From NCBI GenBank assembly GCA_030403585.1, contig JAUEPE010000052.1, positions 1-47,742 on the forward strand: a stretch of 47,742 bases of DNA, in the 5' to 3' direction. The position numbers and the translations under genes were made by a program. Below the pieces are notes generated by a model. The model saw nothing but the letters and a program-made list of their open reading frames with translations. It did not search any database and had not been told where the DNA came from. This DNA comes from Frankia sp. RB7 (GTDB lineage: Bacteria > Pseudomonadota > Alphaproteobacteria > Rhizobiales > Xanthobacteraceae). This document shows positions 16,293-24,649 of this stretch, piece after piece (position 1 is the stretch's first letter; each line of letters opens with the position of its first letter).

Positions 16293-18887
16293 ATGAGCAT
16301 TTCCGTCCATCCCGACACCCCACAATCCAGGCCGCTGCCGCGCGCGGCCGGGGGCGGTGTCGTGTCCGGCGAGGTGGGGCGGCGGATCAGGACGCGGCTG
16401 TTCACCAAATATGTCGCGCTGTTCGTGGCCGTGGTCGCTGTCGCCCTGCTGGCCAATGGCCTGTTCGAGGTCTTGTTCTACTATCGGGAGCACAAGGCCT
16501 CGCTGATCCGTGTTCAGCACGAGCAGGCCGAGGCGGCAGCCGCCAAGATCAGCCAGTTCGTCAAGGAGATCGAGAGCCAGCTCGGCTGGACCACGCAACT
16601 GCCATGGTCGTCGGGCTCGATCGAGCCGCGTCGGTTCGACGCGCTACGGCTGCTGCGCCAGGTGCCGGCGATTACCGAACTCGCCCAGGTGGATTCGACC
16701 GGCAAGGAGCGCCTGCGCGTCTCGCGACTGGCGATGGACGCGATCGACAGCGGCATCGACCTGTCGAGCGATCCGAAGTTCACCGAAGCCGTCGCGCACA
16801 AGGTCTATTATGGGCCAGTCTATTTCCGTCGCGAGTCAGAGCCCTACATGACGCTGGCGCAGGCCGGCGCGCGCAAGGATGCGGGCGTCAGCATTGCGGA
16901 GGTCAATCTCAAGCTGATCTGGGACGTCGTATCCCAGATCAAGGTCGGCGAGCACGGACATGCCTATGTGGTCGGTCCGGAGGGGCGACTGATCGCGCAT
17001 CCCGATATCAGCCTGGTTCTGCGCAACACCGATCTGTCGGGGCTGGCGCAGGTGCGCGCTGCGCTCGCCGGCAGCGGCGTCATGCCCGACGCTTTGCAGG
17101 AAGCGACCAACATCCAGGGGCAGAAGGTTCTGACGGCGTCCGCGCCGATCGCCCCGCTCGGCTGGACCATGTTCGTCGAGCTGCCGGTCGAGGAGGCCTA
17201 TGCGGCGCTCTATGCCTCGCTGCAGAGGCTTGCGATTGTGCTGCTCGCGGCATCGATCTTTGCGGTGCTTGCTGGAATTTTCCTCGCGCGGCGCATGGTC
17301 GGCCCGATCCAGGCATTGCGCAGCGGCGCCGAGCGGATCGGCGGTGGCGATTTCTCTCAACGCATCTCGATCAAGACCGGCGACGAGCTGGAAGGTCTTG
17401 CCGACCAGTTCAACGACATGGGCGAGCGCCTGCAGGAATCTTATGCCAATTTGGAAAAGAAGGTCGAGATACGTACGGCTGAATTGAGGGAGTCGCTGGA
17501 GCAGCAGACCGCGACTTCGGAGGTGCTACAGGTCATCAGTTCGTCTCCGGGCGAACTCACGCCGGTGTTCCACAAATTGCTCGAGAATGCCACGCGCGTC
17601 TGCGGCGCGAGTTTCGGGATCATGAACCTGTGGGATGGCGAAGGCTTCACCATCGCGGCCGACTACAACGTGCCGCCTGCGTTCGCCGCTTCGCGACGGG
17701 ATGTGGCGATCCGTCCTCATCCGGAGAGTGCGCTCGCCGACGTGGTCAGGACACATCAGGTCGTTCACGTTCACGATGTGCAGAACACGCCTGCCTATAT
17801 TGCCGGAGGCTCAAGCATTCGCGGAATCTCCGATGTGGCTGGCGCCCGCACGATCGTGGTTGTGCCGATGCTGAGGGAGAACGAGCTGATCGGCACGATC
17901 GCGGTCTATCGCAAGGAAGTCCGTCCGTTCACCGACAAGCAGATCTCCGTCGTCGAGAATTTCACGAAGCAAGCCGTCATCGCCATCGAGAATGCGCGGC
18001 TGCTGAATGAGTTGCGCAAGCGCACGATGGAGCTCTCGCAGTCCCTTGATGAGTTGCGCGCGGCTCAGGGCCGCCTGATCCAGACCGAGAAGCTGGCCTC
18101 GCTCGGCCAGCTCACGGCGGGGATCGCCCACGAGATCAAGAACCCGCTCAACTTCGTCAATAATTTCTCGTCGATCTCGACCGACCTGATCGACGAGCTC
18201 AACGAGGTCCTGCAAACGGCATCGCTCGACGGCAAGACGAAAGACGAGGTGGACGAGCTGACCGGCATGCTACGGGGGAATCTCGAAAAAGTGGTGCAGC
18301 ACGGCAAGCGCGCCGATTCCATCGTCAGGAACATGTTGCTGCACTCGCGCGAGGGCTCCGGCGAGCATCGCCCCGTTGATATCAATGCGATCGTGGAGGA
18401 GAGCCTGAATCTGGCCTATCACGGCGCGCGCGCCGAAAGGCCGTCGTTCAACGTGACACTCCAGCGCGACCTCGACCCGACCGCGGGGGTCGCCGACATC
18501 TATCCGCAGGAGATTACCCGCGTTTTCCTCAATCTGATATCGAACGGCTTCTACGCTGCGACCAAGCGCAGGGAGAGCGCTGCTGATGGATTCGAGCCGA
18601 CCCTGAGTGCGACGACGAAGAATCTCGGTGGCAAGGTCGAGATCCGGATCCGCGACAACGGTACGGGTATTCCGCAGGAGGTGAAGGAGAAGATGTTCAA
18701 TCCCTTCTTCACCACGAAGCCGGCCGGCGAGGGCACCGGCCTTGGGCTGTCCATGAGCCACGACATCGTCGTGAAACAGCACGGCGGCACGATCGACGTG
18801 AACACCGAGCCCGGTGTATTCACCGAATTCACCATCACCCTGCCGCGCGTTATGCCGGCAGGCGGTACTTCCGGAGGCAAGTCGTGA
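16293..18887 (+). CDS. Sensor histidine kinase (Cache-HAMP-GAF-HisKA-HATPase)
   Basis: An 864-residue membrane kinase. TM1 is at about residues 39-62 and TM2 at about 313-332. The periplasmic part between them ends with the dCache-like HAYVVGPEGRLIAHPDIS block. HAMP covers about 333-383, with a coiled coil to about 420, then a GAF domain at about 423-568. A second coiled coil precedes the HisKA box AGIAHEIKNPLNFVNNF, with phospho-acceptor His613. ATP-binding boxes are NLISNGFYAA (N), DNGTGIP (D788), FNPFFTTKPAGEGTGLGLSMS (F/G). The double sensing design suggests integration of a periplasmic ligand with a cytoplasmic signal. The next gene starts with GTG inside the stop (four-base overlap). 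Confidence 0.92.
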   Translation: MSISVHPDTPQSRPLPRAAGGGVVSGEVGRRIRTRLFTKYVALFVAVVAVALLANGLFEVLFYYREHKASLIRVQHEQAEAAAAKISQFVKEIESQLGWTTQLPWSSGSIEPRRFDALRLLRQVPAITELAQVDSTGKERLRVSRLAMDAIDSGIDLSSDPKFTEAVAHKVYYGPVYFRRESEPYMTLAQAGARKDAGVSIAEVNLKLIWDVVSQIKVGEHGHAYVVGPEGRLIAHPDISLVLRNTDLSGLAQVRAALAGSGVMPDALQEATNIQGQKVLTASAPIAPLGWTMFVELPVEEAYAALYASLQRLAIVLLAASIFAVLAGIFLARRMVGPIQALRSGAERIGGGDFSQRISIKTGDELEGLADQFNDMGERLQESYANLEKKVEIRTAELRESLEQQTATSEVLQVISSSPGELTPVFHKLLENATRVCGASFGIMNLWDGEGFTIAADYNVPPAFAASRRDVAIRPHPESALADVVRTHQVVHVHDVQNTPAYIAGGSSIRGISDVAGARTIVVVPMLRENELIGTIAVYRKEVRPFTDKQISVVENFTKQAVIAIENARLLNELRKRTMELSQSLDELRAAQGRLIQTEKLASLGQLTAGIAHEIKNPLNFVNNFSSISTDLIDELNEVLQTASLDGKTKDEVDELTGMLRGNLEKVVQHGKRADSIVRNMLLHSREGSGEHRPVDINAIVEESLNLAYHGARAERPSFNVTLQRDLDPTAGVADIYPQEITRVFLNLISNGFYAATKRRESAADGFEPTLSATTKNLGGKVEIRIRDNGTGIPQEVKEKMFNPFFTTKPAGEGTGLGLSMSHDIVVKQHGGTIDVNTEPGVFTEFTITLPRVMPAGGTSGGKS

Positions 18888-19273
18888 ACGTTTACATCAT
18901 GGTCGTCGATGACGAGCCCGATGTCGAGGCGCTGTTCCGGCAACAATTCCGGCGCGACCTGCGCGCCGGCCGTTTCCAGATGGAGTTCGCCTCCTCGGCG
19001 CCCGATGCGCTGAAGCTCGCGGCCGAGGTTCGCGACCCCTCGTTGATCCTGATCCTGTCCGATATCAACATGCCCGGTATGAGCGGGCTCGACATGCTGC
19101 CCAAGGTGCGCGCCGAGCATCCGAATGTTCCGGTCATCATGATCACGGCGTACGGCGATGCCGAGACGCGTCGCAAGGCGATCGAGCGCGGCGCCACCGG
19201 GCTCCTCACCAAGCCGATCGACTTTGCGCTGCTGCGCCAGCAGATCGACACAAGGCTCGAGCAGGCGGCATGA
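18884..19273 (+). CDS. Single-domain response regulator (CheY-like receiver)
   Basis: A 129-residue receiver with a GTG start at 18884 that overlaps the kinase stop (GTGA). The acidic pocket is D9/D10 in MVVDDEPD, the phosphorylated residue is D60 in ILSDINMPG, the switch Thr lies in VIMITAYGD, and the conserved Lys is K110 in LLTKPID. There is no output domain. Coupling to the kinase suggests it is the primary phosphate acceptor, perhaps a sink, a shuttle, or a regulator by direct protein contact. Its stop overlaps the next gene by four bases. Confidence 0.9.
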   Translation: MNVYIMVVDDEPDVEALFRQQFRRDLRAGRFQMEFASSAPDALKLAAEVRDPSLILILSDINMPGMSGLDMLPKVRAEHPNVPVIMITAYGDAETRRKAIERGATGLLTKPIDFALLRQQIDTRLEQAA

Positions 19274-20520
19274 CTCCAACCATCCTGTTCGTCGACGACG
19301 AGCCAGACCTCGAGGCCCTGATCCTGCAAAAATTCCGCAGGCAGATCCGCGACGGGCTCGTCGCCATCATATTCGCGCGTGACGGCCTGGAGGCGCTGGA
19401 ATCGCTTGAGCAGAACCCGCAAGTCGATATGGTCGTCTCGGACATCAACATGCCCAGGATGGACGGGCTGTCGCTGCTGCAGAAGCTCCAGGAAGCCGAG
19501 GACAAGAAGTCGACCATCATCGTCTCGGCCTATGGCGATATGAGCAACATCCGCACCGCCATGAACCGTGGTGCGTTCGACTTCCTGACCAAGCCGATCG
19601 ATTTCACCGACCTCGAAACCACGATCGACAAGACACTTCGTCACATCGAGATGTTGCGCGAGGTGAGGCGCCGTCAGGCGGAGGCCGAGCGGGCTCATGC
19701 GGCCCTGTCGCGCCACTTCTCGCCGGAGCTTGCCAAGCGTCTGGCGGCGGGCGTCGAGGGCGAGGGGATCGAGGTGCAGTGGCGCGATGTCGCGACCATT
19801 TTCACCGATATCACGGGCTTCACCTCGCTGGTCGAGACCGCGCCGCCCGAGACGCTGGGCGCGCTCCTCAACGAATATGTCGGCGGGATGACTGAAGTGG
19901 TCTTCGCGCACGACGGGACAGTCGCGAAAATCATCGGCGACGCGATCCAGGTGCTGTTCAATGCGCCCGGCGATCAGCCTGACTACGCGACGCGTGCGGT
20001 CGCCTGCGCCCATGATCTGGATGCCTGGGCACAGGATTTTTGCGCGCGGCAGAGCGCAAAGGGTGTGAACTTTGGCACCACCCGCATCGGCATTCACGCC
20101 GGATCCGCACTGGTCGGCAATTTCGGCGGCAACCGCTTCTTCGACTACACCGCGTATGGGGACACGATCAACATCGCCGCGCGGCTGGAAGCTGCGAACA
20201 AGCAGCTGGGCACCCGCATCTGTGTCAGCTCCAGTGTCGCCGAGGCAGCCAGGAATTTCCAGGGGCGTCCCGTCGGTGATCTGGTGCTGCGTGGACGCAG
20301 CGAACCATTGCGTGCGTTCGAGCCGCTGCTGCGTGAAAGATTCGAGGCGCCCGAGATGGCACAGTATTCCGAGGCCTTTTCCAAGATGGAAGTTGGTGAT
20401 GCCGCGGCCATGCCGACTTTTGCCGCGCTGGTCGGCGCGCACGCGGATGATGCTCTCGCGGGATTTCACTTGAGGCGCCTGCTCAACGGCGGCAAGGGCA
20501 TCCGCATTCAACTGGACTAG
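19270..20520 (+). CDS. Receiver-class III adenylate cyclase fusion response regulator
   Basis: A 416-residue protein. Residues 1-125 are a receiver (D9/D10, phospho-Asp D58 in VVSDINMPR, K108 in FLTKPID). A helical linker EMLREVRRRQAEAERAHAALSRHFSPELAKRL joins it to a class III cyclase domain at about 170-345. Metal-binding D180 lies in IFTDITGF and D224 in IIGDAIQVLF. Transition-state residues are N301 and R305 in GDTINIAARLE. The purine-selecting pair is K220 and T294; Lys indicates ATP, and Thr replaces the Asp of mammalian enzymes, as in many bacterial cyclases. Phosphorylation by the upstream kinase probably controls cAMP production through the linker. Confidence 0.92.
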   Translation: MTPTILFVDDEPDLEALILQKFRRQIRDGLVAIIFARDGLEALESLEQNPQVDMVVSDINMPRMDGLSLLQKLQEAEDKKSTIIVSAYGDMSNIRTAMNRGAFDFLTKPIDFTDLETTIDKTLRHIEMLREVRRRQAEAERAHAALSRHFSPELAKRLAAGVEGEGIEVQWRDVATIFTDITGFTSLVETAPPETLGALLNEYVGGMTEVVFAHDGTVAKIIGDAIQVLFNAPGDQPDYATRAVACAHDLDAWAQDFCARQSAKGVNFGTTRIGIHAGSALVGNFGGNRFFDYTAYGDTINIAARLEAANKQLGTRICVSSSVAEAARNFQGRPVGDLVLRGRSEPLRAFEPLLRERFEAPEMAQYSEAFSKMEVGDAAAMPTFAALVGAHADDALAGFHLRRLLNGGKGIRIQLD

Positions 20521-20529
20521 GAGTTCGTC

Positions 20530-21276
20530 ATGACGCGTGAATTCTCCGCCGGCAACTATCGGTTCATTCCCTCTGTGTTTCAGTATTCGGCTGGTGCGGC
20601 CGCCGACGATGGCTATGAGATTGAGCGCGTCCGATTCGATCGCCTCGTGCCTCTGGCCGAGGGATTTGCGCTTGCGGCAAAGTTCATTCAGGAGGCAGGG
20701 CGTCCGTTGACGGCCTTCTGTGCCTGCGAACTGCGCTCGCCGGCCGCTTTCAGTGAAGAGGGTTTTCGCGCGTTCAACCTGCATTACGTCAAGACGCTGT
20801 CGGAATGGGACATCTTCGATGGCACCACCAATCCGGTGGCGCGCAGCAATGTCTGTCCGGAACTCGATCCGCCGCAGGAGCCGTCGTTCTACGCGTTCTC
20901 CTTTACGCGCCCGACAAACTCTAAAGCGCCGTCCTTCGTCATTGCCGGCGGTGCCGAGGCGCGCGAGGGCAGCGGCACCTATGTCGAGCGCACGGTACGC
21001 TACCGTGACCTCAGCCCGGAGGGTTTGCGCGAGAAGGTGCGCTTCACCACGACGTCCCAGATGGAGAACCGGATGACGGCGTTCGGATTCGGCTGGAAGG
21101 ACACGACTGGCGTGCAGGCCTATTCCGTGCACGACTTCCATCATGCGCTGATCGATGAACTGGTTCGGCGTGGTGCACTACGCTCGGGCCTCACCTGGCA
21201 CTTCGCGCGGCCGCCGGTAGTCGATCTCGAATACGAGATGGATTGCCGCCGTGTGATGCGGGAGACGGTGATTTAA
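20530..21276 (+). CDS. Uncharacterised conserved protein, possibly RidA-like
   Basis: A 248-residue cytosolic-looking protein starting nine bases after the cyclase gene and so in the same operon. Distinct blocks are RPLTAFCACELRSPAAFSE, FNLHYVKTLSEWDIF, NPVARSNVCPE and FGFGWKDTTGVQAYSVHDFH. The NPVARSNVCP stretch recalls the family around 2-aminomuconate-type deaminases and RidA, but the resemblance comes from memory and is weak. No signal peptide or membrane segment is visible. A deaminase or imine hydrolase would be the first guess. Its stop overlaps, in convergent orientation, the stop of the following minus-strand permease gene by four bases. Confidence 0.6.
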   Translation: MTREFSAGNYRFIPSVFQYSAGAAADDGYEIERVRFDRLVPLAEGFALAAKFIQEAGRPLTAFCACELRSPAAFSEEGFRAFNLHYVKTLSEWDIFDGTTNPVARSNVCPELDPPQEPSFYAFSFTRPTNSKAPSFVIAGGAEAREGSGTYVERTVRYRDLSPEGLREKVRFTTTSQMENRMTAFGFGWKDTTGVQAYSVHDFHHALIDELVRRGALRSGLTWHFARPPVVDLEYEMDCRRVMRETVI

Positions 21277-22157
21277 CGCTGGCGTGGATCGAGCGCGTCG
21301 CGCAGGCCATCGCCAAGCAGGTTCAGCGACAGCACCACGAGGAAGATCGCAAGCCCCGGCCAGATCGCCATCCAGGGCGCCTGGGTCAGGAAGCGTTGGG
21401 CCGCATTGAGCATGCTTCCCCAGGATGGCGCCGGCGGTTGCTGGCCGAGGCCGAGGAACGACAGCGCCGCCTCGGCGATGATCGCCGCGGCGATAGACAG
21501 CGTGGCCTGGACCAGCAGCGCAGGCAGGATGTTCGGCAGGATGTGCGAGACTGCAATGCGCCAGGGCGGATTGCCGAGTGCGCGCGCCGCTTCGACATAG
21601 TCCTCGGCCTTGACGCTCAACACCTGGCCGCGGGTCAGGCGGATGAAGATGGGCGTTGCCGAGATGCCGATCGCGATCATGGCGTTGCCGAGGCTCGGGC
21701 CGAGGAACGCCGCCAGCGCAATCGCCAGGATCAGGAACGGGCAGGCCAGCATCGCATCGGTGATCCGGCTGATCAACGCATCGACGAAGCCACCGCGATA
21801 GCCGGCGACGAGGCCAAGCGGCACGCCGATGCCGAGCGCGATCGCGACCGAGATCAGGCCTGCCAGCAGCGAGGCGCGCGCGCCGTAGACGACGCGGCTG
21901 ACGATATCGCGGCCAAGCTCGTCAGTGCCGAACCAGTGCGCCATTGTGGGCGGCTTGCGCACCAGGCTCCAGCTCGTCGCGATGGGATCGTAGGGCACGA
22001 TCAGAGGCGCCAACAGAGCGAGCAGGATGAAGATGGTGAGGACCATGAGGCCCGCGACCGCCGCCTTGCGCTTGAACAGGCGGCGCCGCGCACGGCGCGC
22101 CGGGCTGTCCAGCTCGTCGGCTGGCACGAGGGGGCCGGACAGGGCGGCGTCGGTCAT
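21273..22157 (-). CDS. Peptide ABC transporter permease, DppC/OppC-like (system 1)
   Basis: A 294-residue inner-membrane permease with an N-terminal cytoplasmic segment, a first hydrophobic helix (AVAGLMVLTIFILLALLAPLIV) and the family block TDELGRDIVSRVVYGARASL. The ATPase-contact EAA loop is EAARALGNPPWRIAVSHILPN, and the C-terminus ends ALDPRQR. It forms the channel dimer with the DppB-like protein encoded three bases upstream on the same strand. It is the last gene of the twelve-gene minus-strand run. Its stop codon overlaps that of the plus-strand gene ending at 21276. Confidence 0.9.
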   Translation of the reverse strand: MTDAALSGPLVPADELDSPARRARRRLFKRKAAVAGLMVLTIFILLALLAPLIVPYDPIATSWSLVRKPPTMAHWFGTDELGRDIVSRVVYGARASLLAGLISVAIALGIGVPLGLVAGYRGGFVDALISRITDAMLACPFLILAIALAAFLGPSLGNAMIAIGISATPIFIRLTRGQVLSVKAEDYVEAARALGNPPWRIAVSHILPNILPALLVQATLSIAAAIIAEAALSFLGLGQQPPAPSWGSMLNAAQRFLTQAPWMAIWPGLAIFLVVLSLNLLGDGLRDALDPRQR

Positions 22158-22160
22158 CGA

Positions 22161-23102
22161 CTAGCCCCTCAGCCGCGGATTGACGAGGATATAGGCGACG
22201 TCGGCAACCAGATTGAGCGTGATGTAGACCGTGGCGGTCACCAGCACCACGCCCTGCACGACGGCGTAGTCGCGGTTGAACACGGCGTCCACGATCAGCT
22301 TGCCGAAGCCGGGAATGGAGAAGATCTGCTCGGTCAGCACGGCGCCGGACAGCAGCGTACCGAGTTCGAGCGCGCCGAGTGTGATGATGGGCGTCAGCGC
22401 GTTGCGCATGGCATGTTTGAGGATCACGGTACGCTCGGAGAGGCCCTTGGCGCGCGCGGTGCGGACGTAATCGCTTTCCAGCACCTGGAGCATGGCGCTG
22501 CGGGTATGCCGCATCAAGACCGCCGAAATGGCGTTGCCGAGCACGAAGGCCGGCATGATGGTGGCAGCCAGGCTCGCGCGCCAGTTCTCGGTGAGCGGCA
22601 CATAGCCGGAGGCCGGCAGCCAGCCAAGCTCGATCGAGAACAGGAAGATCAGCATGATCCCGAGCCAGAAGTTCGGCGTCGAGATGCCCCACAGCGCGAA
22701 GAAATTGGCGCCGTAGTCCCACGCCGTTCCCTTCTTCACGGCGGCGACGATCCCGGCTGGAATGCCGATCAGGAAGGCGATGATGATCGCCATCGAACCG
22801 AGCTGCAGCGTCACCGGCAGCTTTTGGGCAATCAGCTCGCGCACCGGCATCTTGTTACGCAGAGATTCGCCGAAATCGCCCGATAATACGCCCTTCATCC
22901 AGTAAGCGTACTGCACGGGGACCGGCTGATCGAGCCGGTATTGGTGGCGGATCTGCTCGATCACGGCCGGATCGCGCTCTTCGCCCGCCATCACGAGTGC
23001 GGGATCGCCCGGCAGCAATTGCTGCAGCGAGAAGATCAGCACCGACACGAAGAACAGTGTCGGGACGATCTGCGCAAGCCGGCGGGCGAGGAAGTTCAGC
23101 AT
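22161..23102 (-). CDS. Peptide ABC transporter permease, DppB/OppB-like (system 1)
   Basis: A 313-residue permease starting MLNFLARRLAQIVPTLF, the classic DppB N-terminus. Next come the LPGDPALVMAGEE block and six hydrophobic helices. The EAA loop is RTARAKGLSERTVILKHAMRN. It pairs with the DppC-like permease of the same system. The ten-base gap from the binding-protein stop (23113) and the three-base gap to the next permease indicate one transcript. Confidence 0.9.
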   Translation of the reverse strand: MLNFLARRLAQIVPTLFFVSVLIFSLQQLLPGDPALVMAGEERDPAVIEQIRHQYRLDQPVPVQYAYWMKGVLSGDFGESLRNKMPVRELIAQKLPVTLQLGSMAIIIAFLIGIPAGIVAAVKKGTAWDYGANFFALWGISTPNFWLGIMLIFLFSIELGWLPASGYVPLTENWRASLAATIMPAFVLGNAISAVLMRHTRSAMLQVLESDYVRTARAKGLSERTVILKHAMRNALTPIITLGALELGTLLSGAVLTEQIFSIPGFGKLIVDAVFNRDYAVVQGVVLVTATVYITLNLVADVAYILVNPRLRG

Positions 23103-23112
23103 CCCTGCGGCG

Positions 23113-24627
23113 TCACTTCAGCTTGAGGCCGACGACGCGTACCAGGCCGTCGGGCATCTGCTTGTAGCCCTCGAGCTTGGTCGAATGCGCGATGATGATG
23201 CGGCGATGATAGAGATAAAGCAGCGGCTTCTCATCCTGGACCAGCTTGGCCAGAACTTCATAGCTGGCCTTTCGCTTGGCAAGGTCGGTCACGAGCCGCG
23301 CGTCTTCCAGCGCCTTGTCGGCCTGCGCGTTGTTCCATTCGCCGTAATTCTGAGGAGCGCCGCTGTGCAGGAAGACGAAGGTGTTGCCGTCGGGATCGAC
23401 GCGGCCGCTCCAGGCGAGCATGAAGGCCTGGTAATCGCCGGATTCAGCCTGCTTGAGCCCGGTTGCGAATTCGGTGACGCGGATCTTCATGTCGAAACCA
23501 GCCTCTGCCGCCATCGACTGGATCACCTGCGCAGGTGTCTCCGTCTCCGCGCCCTTCGGCACCAGGAAGTCGACGCTGACCGGCGGCGTCACGCCGGCTT
23601 CCTTCAGCAGCGCCTTGGCCTTCTCGATATTGCGGGGGCGGACCGGCAAGCTCATTTGATAGTAGGGATGATCGGGATTGACCCATTGATTGCCGACCTG
23701 AAACTCGCCGTTGAACACCACCTGGTTGATCGCCTCGCGGTCGATGGCAAGGTCGAGGGCCTGCCGTACCTTGGCTGATTGGCTCAGCGGTCCCTTGGCC
23801 TTGTCCTTGCCGATATTGAGCGTGATGCCCTGATAGCCGAGCTCGATGGCGGTGGCGACCTCCAGCCGTGAATCAGCGCGCACATCCTTGAGGTCGGTGG
23901 CGAGCACGCGCTCGATCAGATCGAGGCCGCCGGATTTCAGGTTCGCCAGCCGCACGGTGGCGTCGACGATGGGCTGGAACACAATCTTGTCGATGAAGAC
24001 ATTGTCCTTGTTCCAGTAGTCAGCGAACTTCTCGAACACGATGCGATCCTGCTGCACGCGCTCGACAAATTTGTAGGGGCCGGCGCAGACCGGGTGCAGG
24101 CCGAACTTGTCGCCGGCTGCCTTCGCTGCTTTCGGCGACATCATCATGCCGGCGCGATCCGTGAGCTGGGCGAGCAGTGGCGAGAACGGTGATTTCAGCA
24201 CCAGCTTGACAGTGAGGGGATCGACGACGTCGATGTGGTCGACCGAGGCTAGCTCCGGCTTGCGGAACGAGCCGGGGAGGGTCAGGTGGCGCTCCAGCGA
24301 GAATTTGGCGGCCTCCGCGTCGAACGGCTCGCCATCGTGGAATTTCACGCCGGGCCGCAGATTGATGATGAGGCCCTTGCCGTCATCGACCGTCTCGCTC
24401 GACAGCGCGAGCTGAGGCACGATATTGAGCTTCTCGTCGATGTCGAACAGCTTGTCGCAGAATGCGGCGAACACGATGCGGCCGACATAGGTACGCGCCA
24501 TCGAGGGATCGAGGATATCGGGGTCCTCGGCAAGGCCGATGCGCAGCGTGGTCTGCGCCTGGGCGGCCCCAAGCGAGAGCAGGACAGCGGCGGCGGTTGC
24601 GGTTGCGGCCAGGCGAAACATCTTCAT
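23113..24627 (-). CDS. Peptide ABC transporter substrate-binding protein (system 1)
   Basis: A 504-residue exported protein of the SBP_bac_5 family. I set the start at ATG 24627 (MKMFRLAATATAAAV), preceded by a GGGGAC Shine-Dalgarno. The next 23 residues make a Sec signal with likely cleavage after AQA. The mature protein begins with QTTLRIGLAEDPDILDPSMART, and family blocks GVKFHDGEPFDAEAAKFSLER and PVCAGPYKFVERVQQDRIVFEKFADYW follow. It binds di- or oligopeptides in the periplasm for the system 1 permeases. It lies between the ATPase genes (upstream) and the permease genes (downstream), so the order of system 1 is D-F-SBP-B-C, unlike system 2. Confidence 0.92.
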   Translation of the reverse strand: MKMFRLAATATAAAVLLSLGAAQAQTTLRIGLAEDPDILDPSMARTYVGRIVFAAFCDKLFDIDEKLNIVPQLALSSETVDDGKGLIINLRPGVKFHDGEPFDAEAAKFSLERHLTLPGSFRKPELASVDHIDVVDPLTVKLVLKSPFSPLLAQLTDRAGMMMSPKAAKAAGDKFGLHPVCAGPYKFVERVQQDRIVFEKFADYWNKDNVFIDKIVFQPIVDATVRLANLKSGGLDLIERVLATDLKDVRADSRLEVATAIELGYQGITLNIGKDKAKGPLSQSAKVRQALDLAIDREAINQVVFNGEFQVGNQWVNPDHPYYQMSLPVRPRNIEKAKALLKEAGVTPPVSVDFLVPKGAETETPAQVIQSMAAEAGFDMKIRVTEFATGLKQAESGDYQAFMLAWSGRVDPDGNTFVFLHSGAPQNYGEWNNAQADKALEDARLVTDLAKRKASYEVLAKLVQDEKPLLYLYHRRIIIAHSTKLEGYKQMPDGLVRVVGLKLK

Positions 24628-24649
24628 CGGACAGTCCCCATTGCTCCGG

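Noticed and set aside
18892..21144. A 750-residue open frame on the minus strand opposite the receiver and cyclase genes
   Set aside because: It is a GC-rich antisense frame. The plus strand here holds clear receiver, cyclase and conserved-protein sequences, while the antisense translation is low in recognisable motifs and rich in Arg and His.
21243..22886. A 547-residue plus-strand open frame opposite the permease genes
   Set aside because: Charged, Arg/His/Gln-rich antisense of hydrophobic permease helices; no motif supports it.
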